Assembly: GCF_963668085.1 (NCBI RefSeq)
Contig: NZ_OY764058.1
Coordinates: forward strand, 1-64,000
Origin: an uncultured Ilyobacter sp.
GTDB taxonomy: Bacteria; Fusobacteriota; Fusobacteriia; Fusobacteriales; Fusobacteriaceae
Direction: 5' to 3'
Length of the DNA stretch: 64,000 nt
Numbering within the stretch: position 1 is the first letter of the stretch; each line of letters begins with the position of its first letter. This document shows, piece by piece, positions 1 to 8,276 of the stretch. The notes under the pieces were generated by a model that saw only the letters and a program-made list of their open reading frames with translations, made no database searches and was not told the DNA's origin. The position numbers and the translations under genes are program-made.

Positions 1-975
1 CTCTAAGCCTTTTACCCTTCCAGTGTCGTCAATTAAGATTTCATTTGTTCCCATAGCCAGATTAAACTTAACTCCCTCTGCTATGGCACCCTTAACTTCA
101 TGCATAGAAGAGGTCATCTCTTCATAACTAGCCTCTAGGCACACAGAATAAACCTCTTCAACTCCCTGAAGCCTGAGAGAAGACCTAGCGCAGTCCATGG
201 CAACATCTCCACCACCTACTACAGCAACTCTTTTCCCAACTCCGTTAGAACCGCCAGTAAGAGATATTTCCTTTAGATACTCTGCTGCACTATACACACC
301 TTTGGCATCGTGATTTTTGAGGCTGCTGTCTATACGTCCAGCCTGTCTTCCCACTGCTATGATTACAGCATCATTATCATTTTTTAAAACTTCAAAATCT
401 ATATCTACACCTATTTCCACTCCTAGTACAATTTTTACTCCCAGCATCTCAAGAATTGAGTACTCTTCATCTATAACTTCTCTAGGAAGCCTGTATTCAG
501 GAATCCCAACTCTCATCATTCCACCTAGAACAGGAAGCTTGTCGTAAATAGTAACTTCATGACCATTTTTAGAAAGGTCTATCGCAGCCTGAGCTCCTGC
601 AGGACCCGCCCCTATAACTGCGACTTTTTTACCTGTAGCAGGTTTTTTATTCAAATCCCAGTTTATCGGGTTATCAAAATTATCTGCAGCATATCTTTTT
701 ATGTTGGCAACTGAAATAGGCTTATCTTCATCTCCTCTTCTGCATCCTGCTTCACAGGGATGAGCACAGACTCTACCAAGGGTTTTTGGCAAAAATAATT
801 TTTCTCTAATTACCCTTATAGCACCCTCTCCGTCTCCTTCTCCTACAAGTCTCACATACTCTTTTATATCTGTATGCATAGGACAAGAAGATTGACATGC
901 CGGATTGGAATCACCCATACAATTATCTACAATATCCTTCATATTTTCCATTACTTCTTTTGGCAATACACCCAT
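1..975 (-). CDS. GltD-like NAD(P)/FAD oxidoreductase, partial
   Basis: The 3' end runs off the left edge, so only about 325 N-terminal residues are visible. The start is ATG at 975, preceded by an AGGAGG ribosome site at 981-987. The N-terminal part has the cysteine-rich Fer4_20 pattern seen in glutamate synthase small subunits (CQSSCP, then RVCAHPCEAGCRRG). It is followed by a dinucleotide fold AVIGAGPAGAQAA that would bind FAD, and a second fold VAVVGGGDVAMD that would bind NAD(P)H. Known relatives pass electrons from NAD(P)H to glutamate synthase or to other oxidoreductase partners. No large glutamate synthase subunit is visible here, so the partner is unknown. It is the last visible gene of a minus-strand cluster with two rhodaneses, lying 27 bp after the secreted one. 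Confidence 0.85.
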   Translation of the reverse strand, partial: MGVLPKEVMENMKDIVDNCMGDSNPACQSSCPMHTDIKEYVRLVGEGDGEGAIRVIREKLFLPKTLGRVCAHPCEAGCRRGDEDKPISVANIKRYAADNFDNPINWDLNKKPATGKKVAVIGAGPAGAQAAIDLSKNGHEVTIYDKLPVLGGMMRVGIPEYRLPREVIDEEYSILEMLGVKIVLGVEIGVDIDFEVLKNDNDAVIIAVGRQAGRIDSSLKNHDAKGVYSAAEYLKEISLTGGSNGVGKRVAVVGGGDVAMDCARSSLRLQGVEEVYSVCLEASYEEMTSSMHEVKGAIAEGVKFNLAMGTNEILIDDTGRVKGLE

Positions 976-1002
976 TTTTATCCTCCTAAATTACCTCGAC
1001 TC

Positions 1003-1842
1003 TTACATCCCGTATTTTACAGGTGCTTTTACAGCCTCATACTCAAGCCAAGATCCATCGTAATTTTTTACATTGTCATATCCAAGAATTTCCACAAGAG
1101 CAAACATAGACTGAGTTGATCTTACTGCAGATTTACAGTGTGGCATTATAGCCTTTAGATTTTTAGTTATCCCTGAATCTCTATAAAGCTTTTTTAGTTC
1201 AGATTTAGATTTGTATTTTCCATCTTTTGTTATATTTTCTTTCCATTCAATAAATACGGAATTTGGTATATGTCCCTTGATTCTCTCAAGTTTAGATCTC
1301 GCATCAAGCACAACCATTTGATTGTCTTCAATTGATGCTTTTACTTCTTCCAGAGTTGCAACAAGCTTTGGATTTGCATCTTTCGCTACATATTTTGAAG
1401 TTTTTGAAGGCTTGCTAGGTGCCGCCATTGGAAGACCTGATTTTTCCCACGCCATTATTTGACCATCTAATATAAAGACATCTCCCTTATGTCCATAAAG
1501 GTTTAGTATCCACCATAATCTTGTGGCATTCATCATCCCATTATCGTCTACAATCACTACTGTATCTTTATTTTCTATCCCCATTTTTGACATAAAACTT
1601 TCAAACTCTTCCTTTGGAAGAACCATTCCCTTAACTCCGTCTCTCTCCCTTGAAAAATCTTTATTCAATACCACCATGGCTCCTGGTATTGTTTTTTCAG
1701 GAACCTTATTCCATCTGTAGTCCAATACCACCACATCTTTTTTATCCTTGATCTTGTTCAATTTTTCCGGTGTGATTAGACCTCCCGCCACTGAAACTGC
1801 ATAAAGTGTCACCATCATCAATAAAGCTACTAATTTCTTCAT
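1003..1842 (-). CDS. Exported two-domain rhodanese (sulfurtransferase)
   Basis: The 279-residue protein has a Sec signal peptide (MKK, then a hydrophobic run ending near residue 20, SVAGG). Two rhodanese folds follow. The C-terminal one carries the catalytic loop with cysteine in HCKSAVRS, close to the CxxGxRS of thiosulfate and 3-mercaptopyruvate sulfurtransferases. The N-terminal fold lacks a loop cysteine, as usual in tandem rhodaneses. It would transfer sulfane sulfur in the periplasm. The ribosome site GGGAGG precedes ATG 1842. It is followed after 27 bp by the GltD-like gene and probably shares its transcript. Substrate cannot be told from sequence. Confidence 0.85.
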   Translation of the reverse strand: MKKLVALLMMVTLYAVSVAGGLITPEKLNKIKDKKDVVVLDYRWNKVPEKTIPGAMVVLNKDFSRERDGVKGMVLPKEEFESFMSKMGIENKDTVVIVDDNGMMNATRLWWILNLYGHKGDVFILDGQIMAWEKSGLPMAAPSKPSKTSKYVAKDANPKLVATLEEVKASIEDNQMVVLDARSKLERIKGHIPNSVFIEWKENITKDGKYKSKSELKKLYRDSGITKNLKAIMPHCKSAVRSTQSMFALVEILGYDNVKNYDGSWLEYEAVKAPVKYGM

Positions 1843-2089
1843 CTTTTCTCCCTCCTAGATTTTATTTTTATGTTACTGTTAATAATTTAACTATGTTTAA
1901 ACTTAAAATAACTTTTCTTGTTTAAAAAATTATTGATATTTCAAGACCTAAAACCTTTTTAAATATCTAATTTTATTAAAATTTAAATTCCTAAATATAA
2001 AAACTTATTTTTAAAAAGCTTGTTCTTTGAATCTGAATAAATTAAATAAGCATATTTTTTTCACAAATTCAAACATTCATAGTCTCAAA

Positions 2090-2446
2090 TCAGATATTTT
2101 TACCATTTTCTTTTTGCCAGGCTTTGATCCCCCCTGCCATGTCATAGACTTCGTTAAAACCCATTTTAGTCATCAGGGCAGCAGCAGCCTTACTTCTTCC
2201 CCCGATTGCACAAAATACCAGATATGGCACCTCTTTGTCTAGTTTTTCCACCTCTTTTTTAAAATGATTCAGCTTTAGAAAATCAATTAAAATCGCACCA
2301 TCAATATTACCTTCAAATTTGTTTTCTTTTTCGGTTCTTACGTCAATTAAAACCATATCCTTTTTCATTTCCATAAGATTTTTAGCCTCTTCAACTGAAA
2401 CTATTTTGAACCCATCAGATTTTCTTTTGAAAAAATTTAACACCAT
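2090..2446 (-). CDS. Single-domain rhodanese-like protein
   Basis: This is a cytoplasmic rhodanese of about 118 residues. The start chosen is ATG 2446, which has AAGGA at good spacing; an in-frame ATG three codons upstream overlaps that ribosome site. The C-terminal loop CAIGGRS has the catalytic cysteine, and the family signature DMAGGIKAWQ follows. Rhodaneses of this GlpE/PspE type move sulfane sulfur to cyanide, thioredoxin or other acceptors. It sits between a TVP38 membrane protein and the exported rhodanese, so the cluster suggests sulfur or redox chemistry. The precise role is not visible. Confidence 0.85.
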   Translation of the reverse strand: MVLNFFKRKSDGFKIVSVEEAKNLMEMKKDMVLIDVRTEKENKFEGNIDGAILIDFLKLNHFKKEVEKLDKEVPYLVFCAIGGRSKAAAALMTKMGFNEVYDMAGGIKAWQKENGKNI

Positions 2447-2516
2447 AAACCACATCCTTCAATTCTATTAAATAATAATTTATTTTTTCCCGTAAAAAAA
2501 TTTATCTGTTTTACTA

Positions 2517-3191
2517 TTATTTTTCTTTAAACTTTTCATTTTTTTTCAAAAATTTTGGAATCAAAGATATAAATACAAAACAAAAAGCAGCAATTCCAAG
2601 ATAAGCAAGATTTTTGGTAGATAAACCTTCTCCACTAGCTATAGCTCCTGCACTAAGTGTATAGGCAGCCGTTCCAGGGATTATAAAAATTGTAGAAAGA
2701 ATCCAATACTGCAAAAAACTAATCCCTGTCAGTCCATAGACATAATTTTGAACATTAAAAGGAAAAATAGGGACTAATCTTGTGGTCATAAGAATTCTCC
2801 AACCTTGCTTTTTAACTCCCTGATCTATCCTTTGGAAAATCAGAGAATCTGAAAATTTTTTCTCTATAGGTTCCCTGAAGAGATATCTAGCCACAAGAAA
2901 CGCAGATGATAATCCCAGACTAGCTCCTATAACTGTGTATATTGTCCCCATAAGAGGGCCAAATACTATCCCTCCCAAAACCGTAATGGGAAGTCCTGGC
3001 AAAAAGAAAATGCAGGCTACTATGTAAAGTATCATATAAACTAAAGGCCCTAATACTCCAAAACTATTTATCCAATTTTTTAGCTCTTTTATATTTTCAA
3101 GGCTGATATAATCAAAAACTCCGCCTCTATACAGCATAAAAATAACAGTCAAGAAAGCTATGAAAATTGCCGATCCTTTTTTATTCTTCAT
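2517..3191 (-). CDS. TVP38/TMEM64 (DedA-like) membrane protein
   Basis: The 224-residue protein is strongly hydrophobic with about five membrane segments. It has the family core FLPGLPITVLGGIVFGP followed by a G-rich helix and a basic loop, typical of the SNARE-associated/VTT domain. Family members are proposed lipid scramblases or transporters; bacterial ones often sit next to redox or sulfur genes, as here with rhodaneses. The start ATG 3191 has a purine-rich ribosome site (GGAGAGTGGGG). It is the first gene of the minus-strand cluster. Its transported substrate is not known. Confidence 0.85.
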   Translation of the reverse strand: MKNKKGSAIFIAFLTVIFMLYRGGVFDYISLENIKELKNWINSFGVLGPLVYMILYIVACIFFLPGLPITVLGGIVFGPLMGTIYTVIGASLGLSSAFLVARYLFREPIEKKFSDSLIFQRIDQGVKKQGWRILMTTRLVPIFPFNVQNYVYGLTGISFLQYWILSTIFIIPGTAAYTLSAGAIASGEGLSTKNLAYLGIAAFCFVFISLIPKFLKKNEKFKEK

Positions 3192-3364
3192 ACCCCACTC
3201 TCCATAACAGACAGACCTTATTTTTCAGTATTTTTAATATTTTTTATCTTTTTATTAGCACAGCCTCCATTGATTATATTATATTACCCTAATATTTAGA
3301 TAAGGGCAATTTTTATTTTACAAAATTTTTTAAGTTTATTTTTAAATATTTACATTGTCCACTA

Positions 3365-3411
3365 TTGACACCAATATGTTCTTCAGTTATATTTATATTA
3401 TAAATATAACT
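3365..3411 (+). promoter_or_regulatory. Promoter overlapped by a 27-bp perfect palindrome
   Basis: TTGACA at 3365-3370 and TATATT at 3388-3393 are separated by 17 bp. A perfect inverted repeat, AGTTATATTTATA at 3385-3397 with its complement at 3399-3411 and one base between, covers the -10 box and the start point. This arrangement is typical of a repressor operator. It would control the 71-residue gene at 3538 and possibly the divergent TVP38 cluster. The regulator is unknown. Confidence 0.6.
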
Positions 3412-3537
3412 TCGAAAAAACATCTATGATGTGAATGAACTGTATTGAAAAAAGTTATCAAATATTTAAAAAAAATCGGTCTGTCATAAATCATTTATAT
3501 TTTTTTTAACCTTTGGAGTTAAATTAGGAGGTAAACC

Positions 3538-3753
3538 ATGTACACACTAATTTTGAAAAACAAAGATAATACCAGACACTTTATGGAAAATATTACAGAC
3601 TTCAAAAGTGAAAAGGAAGTAGTAATTTTTAAATCATTTGATGGATGTCAAAAGATAATCAAAGGAAAAATAAAAAAAATCACTAATAATAATATATTTT
3701 TAGAAGTCGACAAGTCCAGAATGGATCCCGAGCTAGCTCCACTTAACTTCTAA
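3538..3753 (+). CDS. Small protein of unknown function (71 aa)
   Basis: I do not recognise the family. The gene is well supported: a strong AGGAGG ribosome site, an upstream consensus promoter with an operator-like palindrome (3365-3411) and a clear terminator at 3771-3817. The product is short, soluble and Lys/Asp-rich, with alternating hydrophobic residues that suggest a small beta-fold (for example EVVIFKSFDGCQKIIKG). It has one cysteine, no signal peptide and no membrane segment. It is a single-gene transcription unit. The tight regulatory DNA suggests that it responds to a specific condition. Confidence 0.65.
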   Translation: MYTLILKNKDNTRHFMENITDFKSEKEVVIFKSFDGCQKIIKGKIKKITNNNIFLEVDKSRMDPELAPLNF

Positions 3754-3770
3754 AACTAAAATCAATCTAA

Positions 3771-3817
3771 AACCTGCAAAGGGCACTTGAAAAAGTTGCC
3801 TTTGCAGGTTTTTTTTA
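3771..3817 (+). terminator. Rho-independent terminator of the 71-aa gene
   Basis: The stem AACCTGCAAAG pairs with CTTTGCAGGTT and is followed by a run of eight T. Confidence 0.85.
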
Positions 3818-3960
3818 TTCTCATATTCAGTTGATTATTATTCTCAATTTTTTAAAAAAATAATACCTATAAGCAATGTATTTTAAGTATTTTATTTCTA
3901 GTCAGAATATCATAAGTTCTTTGAATAGTCAACTTCCTATTTTCAAATAATTCAGGAATA

Positions 3961-3985
3961 AAAAAAAGCACCCATTAGGTGCTTG
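3961..3985 (-). terminator. Terminator of the nine-tRNA operon
   Basis: Read on the minus strand, AAGCACC-TAAT-GGGTGCTT is followed by a T run, just after tRNA-Met. Confidence 0.8.
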
Positions 3986-3993
3986 AATATCAA

Positions 3994-4070
3994 TGGTGCC
4001 TAGAAGTGGATTCGAACCACCGACCGCACGGGTATGAACCGTGTGCTCTAGCCAACTGAGCTATCTAGGC
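3994..4070 (-). tRNA. tRNA-Met (CAT)
   Basis: A full cloverleaf of 77 nt with encoded CCA. The anticodon loop TTCATAC gives CAT. The 5' end GCCTAGA pairs with TCTAGGC at the acceptor end, so it looks like elongator Met rather than initiator. It is the last tRNA of the operon. Confidence 0.9.
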
Positions 4071-4078
4071 TTATATAA

Positions 4079-4154
4079 TGGTGGAGCTAACCGGGATCGA
4101 ACCGGTGACCTCTACGCTGCCAGCGTAGCGCTCTCCCAGCTGAGCTATAGCCCC
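4079..4154 (-). tRNA. tRNA-Ala (GGC)
   Basis: A 76-nt cloverleaf with encoded CCA; anticodon loop CTGGCAG gives GGC. Confidence 0.9.
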
Positions 4155-4170
4155 AACTTTAAAAATATAA

Positions 4171-4255
<85 letters not shown>

Positions 4256-4260
4256 ATTAT

Positions 4261-4335
4261 TGGTACCCCGTAGGAGAATCGAACTCCTCTCTCCAGAGTG
4301 AAAATCTGGTGTCCTAACCGATGGACGAACGGGGC
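4261..4335 (-). tRNA. tRNA-Glu (TTC), copy 1
   Basis: 75 nt, anticodon loop TTTTCAC gives TTC, CCA encoded. It appears identical to the copy at 4426-4500. Confidence 0.92.
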
Positions 4336-4340
4336 TTATT

Positions 4341-4416
4341 TGGTGGTCGCAACAGGACTTGAACCTGTGACCCCCTGCTTGTAAGGCAGGTGCTCTCCCA
4401 ACTGAGCTATGCGACC
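4341..4416 (-). tRNA. tRNA-Val (TAC)
   Basis: 76 nt, anticodon loop CTTACAA gives TAC, CCA encoded. Confidence 0.92.
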
Positions 4417-4425
4417 GTATTTTGT

Positions 4426-4500
4426 TGGTACCCCGTAGGAGAATCGAACTCCTCTCTCCAGAGTGAAAATCTGGTGTCCTAACCGATGGACGAACGGGGC
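4426..4500 (-). tRNA. tRNA-Glu (TTC), copy 2
   Basis: 75 nt, anticodon TTC, CCA encoded. It duplicates the Glu tRNA at 4261; the Glu-Val-Glu order suggests a local duplication. Confidence 0.92.
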
Positions 4501-4504
4501 TTAT

Positions 4505-4580
<76 letters not shown>

Positions 4581-4587
4581 ATAATTA

Positions 4588-4663
<76 letters not shown>

Positions 4664-4668
4664 ATAAG

Positions 4669-4744
4669 TGGTGCGTCACACAGGGATCGAACCTGTGACA
4701 ACACGATTAAAAGTCGTGTGCTCTACCAACTGAGCTAGTGACGC
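4669..4744 (-). tRNA. tRNA-Lys (TTT), copy 1
   Basis: 76 nt, anticodon loop CTTTTAA gives TTT, CCA encoded. First tRNA of the operon; an identical copy lies at 27457-27532 in the second tRNA cluster. Confidence 0.92.
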
Positions 4745-4766
4745 ATTTCCTCTAGCAACAGGATTA

Positions 4767-4795
4767 ATAATATCATAGCTACAGGGCTTTGTCAA
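4767..4795 (-). promoter_or_regulatory. Promoter of the nine-tRNA operon
   Basis: On the minus strand TTGACA (4795-4790) and TATTAT (4772-4767) are 17 bp apart, about 22 bp upstream of tRNA-Lys. An A-rich stretch lies upstream of the -35 box. Confidence 0.8.
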
Positions 4796-4938
4796 CGCTT
4801 TTTTTCATCTCTTTATTTAGACTCTTAAAAAATTAAAAATCCTTCTTAAACTTTCATAAATATTGACTTTATTATGTTCTAAAAACCCTTATAAAAACTT
4901 GAGATTTTTCTATAAAGCCCCTCTTTTAAGATTAGTTA

Positions 4939-5934
4939 TCATTTCATAAACTTCATAAGATTTTCCTTTAAGGTTTCTGAGGCAAAGGATGCTCTTACGC
5001 TGTTGTAATATATCTCCTTATAACCTTCATAGGTCATATGAAACTCTCTAGAAACGAGACTTATCTCTTTTTCTAAGCTGGTGTTTGATACTGTCCGGTT
5101 ATCTGTATTCAGTGTGACCATTATTCCATTGTTTAGAAATCTATAAACAGGATGCTCAGAAATTTTATTTACGGCTCTTGTCTGAATATTGCTTGTTGGA
5201 CACATCTCCAGGGTGATACTCTGTTTTTTTACAATTTCATAAGCCTCTGGGCAGTCTTTTATAAATACCCCGTGACCTATCCTTTCTGCTCCCAATAGCT
5301 TAACCGCATCCCTCACATTTTCCCCTATACCTGTTTCTCCTGCATGTATAGTTATCCTGTATCCATACTCCTTGGCTAGCTTCATAGGCTCCTGAAAAAC
5401 CTCACAAAAGCCTCTATTTTCATTGGCACACAAATCTATCCCAACTACTCCTCTCCCTAGGAACTTTCTTCCCTTTTCAACCACTTCAAAGGCTTTTTCA
5501 ACATCAAAATTTCTCATGCAGCAGAGTATAATATTTCCATTAATTTGAAATTTCTTTTCTCCAATTTTCATCCCTTCAATAACGCTAGAGATGACTTCTT
5601 CTACTGTGAGACCCCTATGTGTATGAAGCTGGGGTGCAAACCTTATTTCTATGTACTTTACATTTTCCTTAGCTGCATCTTCCATAAGTTCAGAAGTCAC
5701 TCTTATGAGATTCTCTTTTGACTGCATCACAAGTCCCGGAAGGCTAAACCTTGTAAGATATTCGCCGAGATCCTTGCAGTTTGTAGGAGCTATCATCTGC
5801 GCCTTTATTTCATCAAGGTCATAGGTAGAAAGTTCTATTCCGTCCTTTTTAGCTATTTCCATAACACTAAGAGGTCTTATACTCCCATCTAGATGACAAT
5901 GTAGTTCTATTTTAGGTAAAGATTTTACGTCCAT
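4939..5934 (-). CDS. add: Adenosine deaminase
   Basis: The 331-residue protein hydrolyses adenosine or deoxyadenosine to inosine and ammonia in purine salvage. The zinc-binding motif LHCHLDGS is at residues 11-18, and HAGETG around residue 197 provides the third zinc histidine and the catalytic glutamate. NTDNRTVS around 276 supplies the last zinc aspartate and has the NTDNR form common in bacterial members. Length is normal. The start ATG 5934 has GGAGGAG seven bases upstream. It is a single-gene unit; the purine theme recurs in guaB, guaA and xpt elsewhere in the window. Confidence 0.95.
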   Translation of the reverse strand: MDVKSLPKIELHCHLDGSIRPLSVMEIAKKDGIELSTYDLDEIKAQMIAPTNCKDLGEYLTRFSLPGLVMQSKENLIRVTSELMEDAAKENVKYIEIRFAPQLHTHRGLTVEEVISSVIEGMKIGEKKFQINGNIILCCMRNFDVEKAFEVVEKGRKFLGRGVVGIDLCANENRGFCEVFQEPMKLAKEYGYRITIHAGETGIGENVRDAVKLLGAERIGHGVFIKDCPEAYEIVKKQSITLEMCPTSNIQTRAVNKISEHPVYRFLNNGIMVTLNTDNRTVSNTSLEKEISLVSREFHMTYEGYKEIYYNSVRASFASETLKENLMKFMK

Positions 5935-6031
5935 TTCTCCTCCTTAAAATTACAACAAAACTATTCTCGAGTGTGGCTAAAAACTTAGATCTATTTCTTT
6001 ATTCTTTAGTTCCTGAAAATAAAAAAATCTC

Positions 6032-6070
6032 ATTACGAAAAAAACACAAACATTTAGTTTTTTTCGTAAT
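6032..6070. repeat. Perfect 14-bp inverted repeat upstream of add
   Basis: In the 322-bp gap between add and the 168-aa gene, ATTACGAAAAAAAC (6032-6045) and its exact complement (6057-6070) flank an 11-nt spacer. It could be an operator or a leader hairpin for add. No other feature was seen in this gap apart from the terminator at 6206-6233. Confidence 0.5.
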
Positions 6071-6205
6071 CAGAAATTTAAAGTTTCTGTCAAAGATTCC
6101 TGTATAGTAACAACAGGTAAATATAATTTTATTTTTAGATTTTACCTATATTATCATCAAAAAATAAAAAAAAGTAGGACAGTTGTCAAATTTTGAAAAA
6201 TTGTA

Positions 6206-6233
6206 TAAAAATACCGCCCTTAAAAGAGCGGTA
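6206..6233 (-). terminator. Terminator of the 168-aa exported protein gene
   Basis: On the minus strand, TACCGCTC-TTTT-AAGGGCGGTA is followed by ATTTTTAT. Confidence 0.75.
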
Positions 6234-6256
6234 AAGTCATCTCTGATTTTAAACTA

Positions 6257-6763
6257 TCACTTTTCAACTATATCTTTTTTTCTAAATTCAAACCCTCTCA
6301 ATATACTCTTTAATTCCCCATAGGTACTGTTTGCTATAAATGTAGAACCTGCAAGTCCGTCAAATTCAATCTCAGCATACTCTTTTCCTATATAACTGTT
6401 TTTCCAATTATAGTCATGAACCTCTTGATGTTTATCATTTGCATCTGGAAGATAAAAATCCATAAGTTTTCCGTCTGGAGAGATTATTGCCAAAAGTGCC
6501 TCGTGTTTATTGTAACTCTTTATGTGTGTTATCGCTCCATAGCCTACTATTTCCCCATTTTTATAAAGAGGAATATAGTTATAATATCCTAGGCCCTTTG
6601 AATCCTTCTTGTCTCCAAAACTGTCATAGTCTACCTTCATCATCCTAAAACTTCCTCTAAAATTGTCGATATTGTATCTAGATCCATCTCTGCTGCTTAT
6701 CTTATACCCCCAAGAAGAAACTGAAAAAATCACAATAAATAAAAACAAAAATTTTTTTTTCAT
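6257..6763 (-). CDS. Exported protein, FMN-bind-like, unknown function
   Basis: The 168-residue product begins with a Sec signal peptide (MKKKFLFLFIVIF, cleavage probably after SSWG near residue 19). I do not recognise the family firmly. The layout, a GYGAITH segment followed later by DGLAGSTFIANSTYGELKSIL, resembles the flavin-attachment region of FMN_bind domains (consensus near D-x-x-(T/S)GAT-x-(T/S)), but the match is weak. There are no cysteines in the mature part. It is a single-gene unit with GGAGGGG before ATG 6763 and a terminator at 6206-6233. It is probably periplasmic or outer-membrane associated. Confidence 0.6.
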   Translation of the reverse strand: MKKKFLFLFIVIFSVSSWGYKISSRDGSRYNIDNFRGSFRMMKVDYDSFGDKKDSKGLGYYNYIPLYKNGEIVGYGAITHIKSYNKHEALLAIISPDGKLMDFYLPDANDKHQEVHDYNWKNSYIGKEYAEIEFDGLAGSTFIANSTYGELKSILRGFEFRKKDIVEK

Positions 6764-6953
6764 AAAATCCCCTCCAATATTTTAGCTGCACAGTCTATAC
6801 CTTAATTATAATCTATTTTCTAAGCTTAATCAATTTTAATAGCCAAGCAGTTTAATTAGACCAGCTTTTTATAAAATTCTGCTTCGGCCACCTTGAACTT
6901 TATCTCTTTATAAAGTAACCTCTTATAAAAAGGCTTTTTAAATGGTGGTGTTT

Positions 6954-8252
6954 ATGAAAATTGATTACTCTTTCCCCAATACTTTTTTTAATTTTATCAG
7001 AGAAAATTCTAAGCTAGAAGAATTTATGTCACACCCATTCTCAGAATTTTTCCTAAAAAAAAACTGCTGCAATGCTGAAAATATCCAGGATTTTATAAAA
7101 AACACTGATTTTCAAAAATTTTTAAATAAAGAAAATAAAATCAACAAGATTTTAGAAGAACTGATATTTCATGAAAATCTCTGGGCACATGACTTAAAAA
7201 AACATATGGAGCTTTTATTTCCTGAACACGACATGGAAAATACAGAACTTTTTTTCATTCTCGGCAAAGAACCAGAGAGTAAAAATGGAGTTTTTATAGA
7301 TATTGGAGAATACATAAATAACAATAGTTACCAGGAGATCATTCCCGAGATAATTTACAAATCTACTCTTTTTCTCTACACACGCAAACACCCCTATAAA
7401 ATTGATTTGAAACACCTAAGTCCCGTCCACTATATGGATTTTATACATTACCTCATCCACTACAAGGGAGCTGCGGCTTATTCAGCCAGGCTTTATATGA
7501 ATTCTAGCTCTTTTGATTATTCAAACTCTTATTTTCTAAAGAGTTCCATTTCATTAGATGAACTTTTAGACTCTTATAACTCTTTATCAAAAACCTTTGA
7601 AAAAACGGAAGAAGTGGATCTTTTTCATTTTTTAGAAACCAATTCTTTCCCGGAAAATCTAGGTTATCAGATTTTTCGAAGAACTATTTTATCTGGAAAC
7701 TCTTTCTATGAAGTTGTCTCAAAAGCTTTTCCAGACTTTATAAATATGTATCTTCCCCCTATACTCCCCCAAAATATGCATAATTTATCTAGGGGAAACC
7801 TCAGTGAAAATTCCGCTAGGGAGATCTCAGATTGGAAATACCCAGGTGAATACTCTATATACAATTTCCCATCCTGGAATGAGATGTCAAAACTCCGGTG
7901 GGCCATTACTTTCAAAGAAAAAAGAGAGAAAGAGTTCATGGGGTTTTTCATACAAAACTCCCTTATAGGCTTCGGACAAGTTGTAAAGGGAGCTGGGGAA
8001 ATAGCCATCGGTGTGGGTATACGCCCTGACCTATGCGGCTATGGATATGGGACAAGGATCGTTGGCATTCTTATAGAGGAGTGCAAAAAAATAAATTCAA
8101 ACTGGACTATCTCCTTAAAAGTACGAAGCTTTAACAAAAGGGCCATTAACTGCTATAAAAAACTTGGCTTTCAAGAAATATCAAAATACAAAACCTACTC
8201 CCTGGCAGGAGAAGAAGAGTTTATAAAAATGGAACTTTACCCGACACATTAA
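6954..8252 (+). CDS. Large protein with C-terminal GNAT acetyltransferase domain
   Basis: The start chosen is ATG 6954 (432 residues); two GTG codons just upstream are less likely. Residues about 305-430 are a GNAT fold: a beta-strand pair around FGQVVKG, then the acetyl-CoA loop RPDLCGYGYGTRIV (R/Q-x-x-G-x-G/A type) and a C-terminal YKKLGFQEISKY motif. The first 300 residues are charged, mostly helical and unrecognised, so the protein is much longer than a simple GNAT (about 150 residues). It may be an N-acetyltransferase with its own substrate-recognition region. A shared terminator follows at 8254-8276, convergent with galE. Confidence 0.75.
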   Translation: MKIDYSFPNTFFNFIRENSKLEEFMSHPFSEFFLKKNCCNAENIQDFIKNTDFQKFLNKENKINKILEELIFHENLWAHDLKKHMELLFPEHDMENTELFFILGKEPESKNGVFIDIGEYINNNSYQEIIPEIIYKSTLFLYTRKHPYKIDLKHLSPVHYMDFIHYLIHYKGAAAYSARLYMNSSSFDYSNSYFLKSSISLDELLDSYNSLSKTFEKTEEVDLFHFLETNSFPENLGYQIFRRTILSGNSFYEVVSKAFPDFINMYLPPILPQNMHNLSRGNLSENSAREISDWKYPGEYSIYNFPSWNEMSKLRWAITFKEKREKEFMGFFIQNSLIGFGQVVKGAGEIAIGVGIRPDLCGYGYGTRIVGILIEECKKINSNWTISLKVRSFNKRAINCYKKLGFQEISKYKTYSLAGEEEFIKMELYPTH

Positions 8253-8253
8253 A

Positions 8254-8276
8254 AAAGGAGCCTAAAAGGCTCCTTT
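8254..8276. terminator. Bidirectional terminator between GNAT gene and galE
   Basis: Perfect arms AAAGGAGCCT and AGGCTCCTTT around a 3-nt loop; it overlaps the last codons of galE. Confidence 0.8.
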
